Assembly (NCBI GenBank): GCA_035395685.1
Contig: DAOPBR010000073.1
Span: 1-9,750, forward strand
From: JAKJGA01 sp029554345
Lineage (GTDB): Bacteria > Spirochaetota > UBA4802 > JAFGJZ01
DNA: 9,750 nt
Direction: 5' to 3'
Of this stretch, positions 6,420-9,750 are shown in pieces. How positions within the stretch are numbered: the stretch's first letter is position 1; each line of letters opens with the position of its first letter. The position numbers and the translations under genes are program-made. The notes under the pieces are model-generated. The model worked only from the letters and a program-made list of their open reading frames with translations. It did no database searches and had not been told where the DNA came from.

Positions 6420-7475
6420 TCAATTCTTCTTTTCTGCGTTAAATATTTCAGCAGTTCTCAGATGAGACATCAGATTTTCCTGCGTTACTATGTCGATCGG
6501 CATTAACTGTTCCGGCGTTATATCGTGCCCGAGAATAATATTTCTGTAAATTGTCATTACGCTCAAGTATCCTTGATCGATAGGTCGCTGGGTTAGAATG
6601 AAATCGATGATACCGTTCTTGAGATAGTGAATATTTTTGGGAACCATGTCAAATCCAATCATGGGAATTTTTGTTTTTAGTTTTTTCGATTCAATAATTT
6701 CTGCTGCAAAGTGACTTGATGCGTATGTGACAAAAATTGCACCGAATTCAGTTCCGATTCTTCCATTGATTGCTTTCAGCATTTTTGTATTTTTAGAATC
6801 ATCGGGAGATAATTCTATTACTTCAAACTTGTGTTTTGTTTTTTCTATAAAACCGTTAACTCTTTCGCAAAGATGAACGTTGTGTGAGCATGTTGTTATT
6901 ATCAGCACCTTTTTGTTTTCGTCTACATGGTGATAGTTGAGAAGTTTCGCAGCTAGTTGTCCTGCTTCCTTGGATTTTTGACCTATATATGATGATCTTT
7001 CCGAGTTTTCAATATCACTGTCAAAGAATACAACCGGCCTGGTACTGAAAATATTATCAAAGAAATCATGGAATTCATCGTGGAGTAGAGGAGCTGCTAT
7101 ATATGCGTCATATGATTTCCCTTTAATTTTTTTTAAAGTTTTACCAAGGTCTTTCCGGTCATTTTCATTGAATAGATGAAAGTCCGCACTTACATGACTT
7201 GCAGAAAGTTCTTTGAGAGCTTTCTGCATTCCCTGATAAGGAAGATTCCAATATCCGCTGTTAGAATCAGTGAAAGGCATTATGACTGCAATGTGACATT
7301 TGCGTGATAATGATAAGTTCCTCGCGCGAATGTCGGGTTTATAATTCAGTTTCAGCATTGCATCCCGCACGCGGCGAGCGGTTTCTTCGGAAAATCTTCC
7401 TCTGTTGTGAACTATTCTGTCAACCGTTCCCAGCGAAACTCCTGATAATTCTGCTACATCCTTGAGTTTTGACAC
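6420..7475 (-). CDS. LacI-family transcriptional regulator with a sugar-binding domain
   Basis: A 351-residue DNA-binding protein. Residues 3-26 form the LacI helix-turn-helix (KLKDVAELSGVS, then LGTVDRIVHNRG), followed by the hinge region with YKPDIRARNLS at about 45-55. From about residue 60 the protein is a periplasmic-binding-protein-like sensor, opening with HIAVIMPFTDS and resembling the ribose/xylose-binding type. The recognition segment has TVDR in place of the usual TVSR, as in a known LacI subgroup. The start is GTG with AAGGAG 6 nt upstream. It is divergent from the GH-O-like gene across 201 bp and convergent with the transketolase genes, so it probably controls the glycosidase and perhaps the xyl genes in response to xylose or a xylo-oligosaccharide; the ligand is inferred. 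No transmembrane segments are seen. Confidence 0.93.
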   Translation of the reverse strand: MSKLKDVAELSGVSLGTVDRIVHNRGRFSEETARRVRDAMLKLNYKPDIRARNLSLSRKCHIAVIMPFTDSNSGYWNLPYQGMQKALKELSASHVSADFHLFNENDRKDLGKTLKKIKGKSYDAYIAAPLLHDEFHDFFDNIFSTRPVVFFDSDIENSERSSYIGQKSKEAGQLAAKLLNYHHVDENKKVLIITTCSHNVHLCERVNGFIEKTKHKFEVIELSPDDSKNTKMLKAINGRIGTEFGAIFVTYASSHFAAEIIESKKLKTKIPMIGFDMVPKNIHYLKNGIIDFILTQRPIDQGYLSVMTIYRNIILGHDITPEQLMPIDIVTQENLMSHLRTAEIFNAEKKN

Positions 7476-7481
7476 AACACT

Positions 7482-7487
7482 CTCCTT
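7482..7487 (-). promoter_or_regulatory. Ribosome binding site fixing the GTG start of the regulator
   Basis: On the minus strand AAGGAG lies 6 nt before GTG at 7475. No in-frame ATG gives a full helix-turn-helix, and Ser-Lys-Leu-Lys-Asp-Val directly after the start is the usual LacI-family beginning. Confidence 0.7.
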
Positions 7488-7516
7488 GATGTTGGGATTA
7501 ATTATTGATGTAATAT

Positions 7517-7545
7517 TTAATAGTTCATCCCTGCAACTGTGTCAG
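7517..7545 (-). promoter_or_regulatory. Candidate promoter of the LacI-family regulator gene
   Basis: On the minus strand CTGACA (7545-7540) and TATTAA (7522-7517) are separated by 17 nt, giving five of six and four of six matches to the sigma-70 consensus. The start point would fall near 7510, about 35 nt before the GTG start. Confidence 0.42.
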
Positions 7546-7617
7546 CAAAATATACGGTGTTTTTTTTCCAAGTTTTTTTTGTGTTTTTAATAAAAAACTG
7601 TTGCCGTAAAATGTCTA

Positions 7618-7637
7618 ATGCGTTAGCGTGCACGCAT
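7618..7637. promoter_or_regulatory. Candidate operator upstream of the GH-O-like gene
   Basis: ATGCGT (7618-7623) and ACGCAT (7632-7637) are exact inverted arms with an 8-nt spacer. Inside lies the 10-bp palindrome GCGTGCACGC (7626-7635). TGCGTTAGCGT at 7619-7629 matches TGCGTTAACGT upstream of xylB in 10 of 11 positions. The site is 40 nt before the glycosidase start and between the divergent genes, a good place for the adjacent regulator to bind. A weak -35 (TTGCCG, 7601-7606) would put the -10 on top of it. Confidence 0.5.
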
Positions 7638-7676
7638 GGCATTGACGATTTGATGAATAATGCGTGAGGGTAGAGC

Positions 7677-9750
7677 ATGAATTTGATGGGTGACGGCCTG
7701 GCCGTTCTTGGTTCTCGTATCGGACTTATTTGGGATCCTTCAAATAGAAAGTCTTTTCTTGTGAGGCATGGCGCTCATCCCGGAATTCCTCTGGAAATAC
7801 GTGCAGGAATAAAAATTAAAGATAAAACTATATATTTTCCTCTATCATTAGAGAATGAACTTTTTGGTTTTCTTGATCAGGACAATACTCCTTCGACTAT
7901 AAAGTTGAGCGGTGTGGATCCTGAAACAGGGATTCATGTCAAACTTACAGTGCGCATACCGTTTCGTCCTCGCGACTTTGAATTCAGCACTATTCCTGTT
8001 TTATTGTTTGATGTTTCAATTGAAAGATTTTCTTCACAGTTCAGATGGACTGAAAGCGTAAAAGATGAAAAAATAGAAGGCGATGTTTTTATTGAATTCA
8101 AAGGAAGTGAATTCAGTTTTACTAAAAAGAATAAATCAATAGAAGCTTCATATACTTCTGTCGTAAAGATTCCGTCTGTTTCCGGTGTTGACATGGGTAC
8201 ATTTGAACCCTTGAACATACGGTCGAATGACAGAATTGTTCCGATATCAGGTAATTTTGAAGGCAATACCTTAACTCAGCATTTCAGTCTCGCTCGTGGA
8301 GAAAAATCGAAACTCCTGAGTGCTGCATGGTGCACTTATGATCCTCCTGTATTAAGCGTTATGGGAGATAGGTGTCCTTTTGTTTACTCGAATAAATTTA
8401 AATCAGTTGATGATGTTGAAAATTGGATGCTCTCTCATTCTGATGAATTGAGGGAAGCTAATACAAAGGTTGATTCACTTTTTGCTTCTCATAATCTCGG
8501 CGACTCTGTTACGCGAATGATGTCCTATACGCTGCACTCGTGGCTTATAAACACCTGGCTTGTCGAAAGACCTGACGGGCGGAAATGGCTTTCTGTCTGG
8601 GAGGGCAGCTGTTATTTTCATTCGACTGTTGATGTCGAATATACTCAGTCTCCTTTTTATCTTTCGGTATGGCCTGAACTGCTTGCTCTTCAGCTTGATG
8701 AATGGCCTTCTTTCGGAAAAGATGCTTCTGTGCTTCTCGGTGATTCCGGTAAGGATTTGCTTTTTCTTTCGCATGATATCGGTTATCTTTCTGAGTGTAC
8801 CAAGCAGTATTATCCTCATGAAATGGAAGTTGAAGAAAATGCCAATTATATTCAGCTAGCATATGCGTATTGGCGCCGTACCGGTGATGATTCTCTAATT
8901 AAGAAACATGAGCAGTTTATTTATAAACTTTTAAATTTTATTCTTGCATGCGATACAACCGGAAACGGAATTCCTGATAAGGGTTGTGCTAATACTATAG
9001 ATGATGCTTCTCCGGCTATTCAGTTCGGATCAGAGCAGGTATATCTAGGCGTAAAGGCAATGACTGCTGTTAGATGCGGAATTGAAATTTTCAAATACCT
9101 CGGCAAACCTGTTGCAGATTATGAGAATTTTGTAAAGAAAGCTGTTGATACAATTGAATCGAGAGGATGGGTTAATGATCATTATGTGGTTACCCTGACC
9201 AGAACTCTTGACGGAATAATTAATCCTTGGTCGGGCGAGGAGATGAGCGGAGAACTTGAAGGGTGGGATGCTTATCATATATATACTTCGAACGGAATTG
9301 CCATCATGAGAATGGTCGGCATGGAAAATGTTTTAGATGAATCAAGATTGAAATCCGATTTGATTAACTCATTGGTTCATACAAAGGGAAAATACGGCTG
9401 CAGACATACCAGCTATGTAAATACTAAACCTACAAATCTTCTTGTTCCGGGTCTTGCCGGAAGTGCACCTAAAGTAGGCTGGGTATCGATGAATATGATT
9501 AGGGATATCGCTGCGGCATATCATGGTGTCGATATGTTTTCCATGGTTCAGAATTATTGGGATTGGCAGGTTACTTCCAATTCGCAGCAAGTGTTTATGT
9601 TTTTTGAAACTTTCTACGGCAATAATCTGAATTTCTATCCGCGCGGCTTGGCAGTTTTCGGATATCTTGAAGCTGCGGCAGGTTTTTCATTGGATACTGT
9701 TAGCGGACGTCAGAACACTGAGCCTGTGAGAAATTTCTTAGAAGTTCCAT
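7677..9750 (+). CDS. Clan GH-O-like glycosidase, probable intracellular beta-xylosidase (3' end outside the window)
   Basis: An open frame of 691 codons without a stop up to the right edge. No signal peptide is seen (the N-terminus is MNLMGDGLAVLG), so it is probably cytoplasmic, as GH52 enzymes are. Residues 1 to about 280 look strand-rich; the rest is helix-rich with many Trp and Tyr, like an (alpha/alpha)6 barrel. Segments resembling GH52 and GH116 (clan GH-O, retaining) are WEG at 308-310 with Glu309 as candidate nucleophile, LSHDIG with His366-Asp367, GNGIPD at 429-434, TIDDAS with Asp442 or Asp443 as candidate acid/base, and FYPRG ending at 657. GH52 proteins are about 700 residues and end soon after YPRG, so little is likely missing. 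GAGGG lies 6 nt before the ATG, and an in-frame TGA at 7665-7667 blocks a longer start. Divergent from the LacI-type gene, next to xyl genes. Clan membership is likely; family and substrate are inferred. Confidence 0.75.
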   Translation, partial: MNLMGDGLAVLGSRIGLIWDPSNRKSFLVRHGAHPGIPLEIRAGIKIKDKTIYFPLSLENELFGFLDQDNTPSTIKLSGVDPETGIHVKLTVRIPFRPRDFEFSTIPVLLFDVSIERFSSQFRWTESVKDEKIEGDVFIEFKGSEFSFTKKNKSIEASYTSVVKIPSVSGVDMGTFEPLNIRSNDRIVPISGNFEGNTLTQHFSLARGEKSKLLSAAWCTYDPPVLSVMGDRCPFVYSNKFKSVDDVENWMLSHSDELREANTKVDSLFASHNLGDSVTRMMSYTLHSWLINTWLVERPDGRKWLSVWEGSCYFHSTVDVEYTQSPFYLSVWPELLALQLDEWPSFGKDASVLLGDSGKDLLFLSHDIGYLSECTKQYYPHEMEVEENANYIQLAYAYWRRTGDDSLIKKHEQFIYKLLNFILACDTTGNGIPDKGCANTIDDASPAIQFGSEQVYLGVKAMTAVRCGIEIFKYLGKPVADYENFVKKAVDTIESRGWVNDHYVVTLTRTLDGIINPWSGEEMSGELEGWDAYHIYTSNGIAIMRMVGMENVLDESRLKSDLINSLVHTKGKYGCRHTSYVNTKPTNLLVPGLAGSAPKVGWVSMNMIRDIAAAYHGVDMFSMVQNYWDWQVTSNSQQVFMFFETFYGNNLNFYPRGLAVFGYLEAAAGFSLDTVSGRQNTEPVRNFLEVP

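Noticed and set aside
7583..7598. AT-only inverted repeat GTTTTT-N4-AAAAAC between the divergent genes
   Set aside because: Short, low-complexity arms in an AT-rich control region; no gene ends here, so it is not a terminator, and it has no second copy.
7653..7667. A four-codon leader peptide (ATG to TGA) just before the glycosidase gene
   Set aside because: No ribosome binding site or attenuator-like hairpins are seen, and it is too short to separate from chance.
7934..8266. Minus-strand open frame of 110 codons within the glycosidase gene
   Set aside because: It lies fully inside the strongly supported plus-strand glycosidase frame and shows no family features; the same applies to the antisense frames at 8475-8862, 9045-9278 and 9369-9590.

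Overview
The window is a xylose and xylo-oligosaccharide utilisation locus from a low-to-moderate-GC bacterium, read from a draft or metagenome-type assembly with two 100-N gaps. A split two-subunit transketolase, class II xylose isomerase, an intracellular clan GH-O-like glycosidase and strong AAGGAG-type ribosome binding sites suggest an anaerobic, fibre-degrading gut or rumen-type organism. Spirochaetes (Treponema-like) or Firmicutes fit best, but the phylum is a low-confidence inference from gene content and codon flavour alone.

Layout. On the minus strand at the left edge lie the first 40 codons of an MFS transporter (1-122), preceded in transcription order by a mutarotase-fold protein (251-1114); a 15-bp perfect hairpin (206-243) separates them. 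Divergent from these, after a control region cut by an N gap (1242-1341), is xylA (1407-2732). A GC-rich hairpin follows xylA, then a promoter-like region with a LacI-type palindrome, then xylB (2825-4458) and the two transketolase subunit genes (4482-5336 and 5375-6316), all on the plus strand and closely spaced. A 19-bp-stem terminator (6352-6397) ends this unit against a convergent LacI-family regulator (6420-7475, minus). Divergent from the regulator is a large gene (7677 to the right edge and beyond) for a cytoplasmic glycosidase with clan GH-O features (GH52/GH116-like), probably a beta-xylosidase.

How the genes work together (inference from known families): the MFS carrier may import xylose or xylo-oligosaccharides, the GH-O-like enzyme would release xylose in the cytoplasm, and the mutarotase-fold protein may speed anomer interconversion. 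XylA makes xylulose, XylB makes xylulose 5-phosphate, and transketolase passes it into the non-oxidative pentose phosphate pathway. The LacI-type regulator would sense a sugar.

Key points: the xylB break is an assembly artefact. A 55-bp sequence is repeated exactly on both sides of the 100-N gap, and removing 155 nt restores one 492-residue kinase. A shared TGCGTTARCGT motif occurs upstream of both xylB and the glycosidase gene. A second, AT-rich palindrome type occurs in both divergent leaders around the xylA control region.
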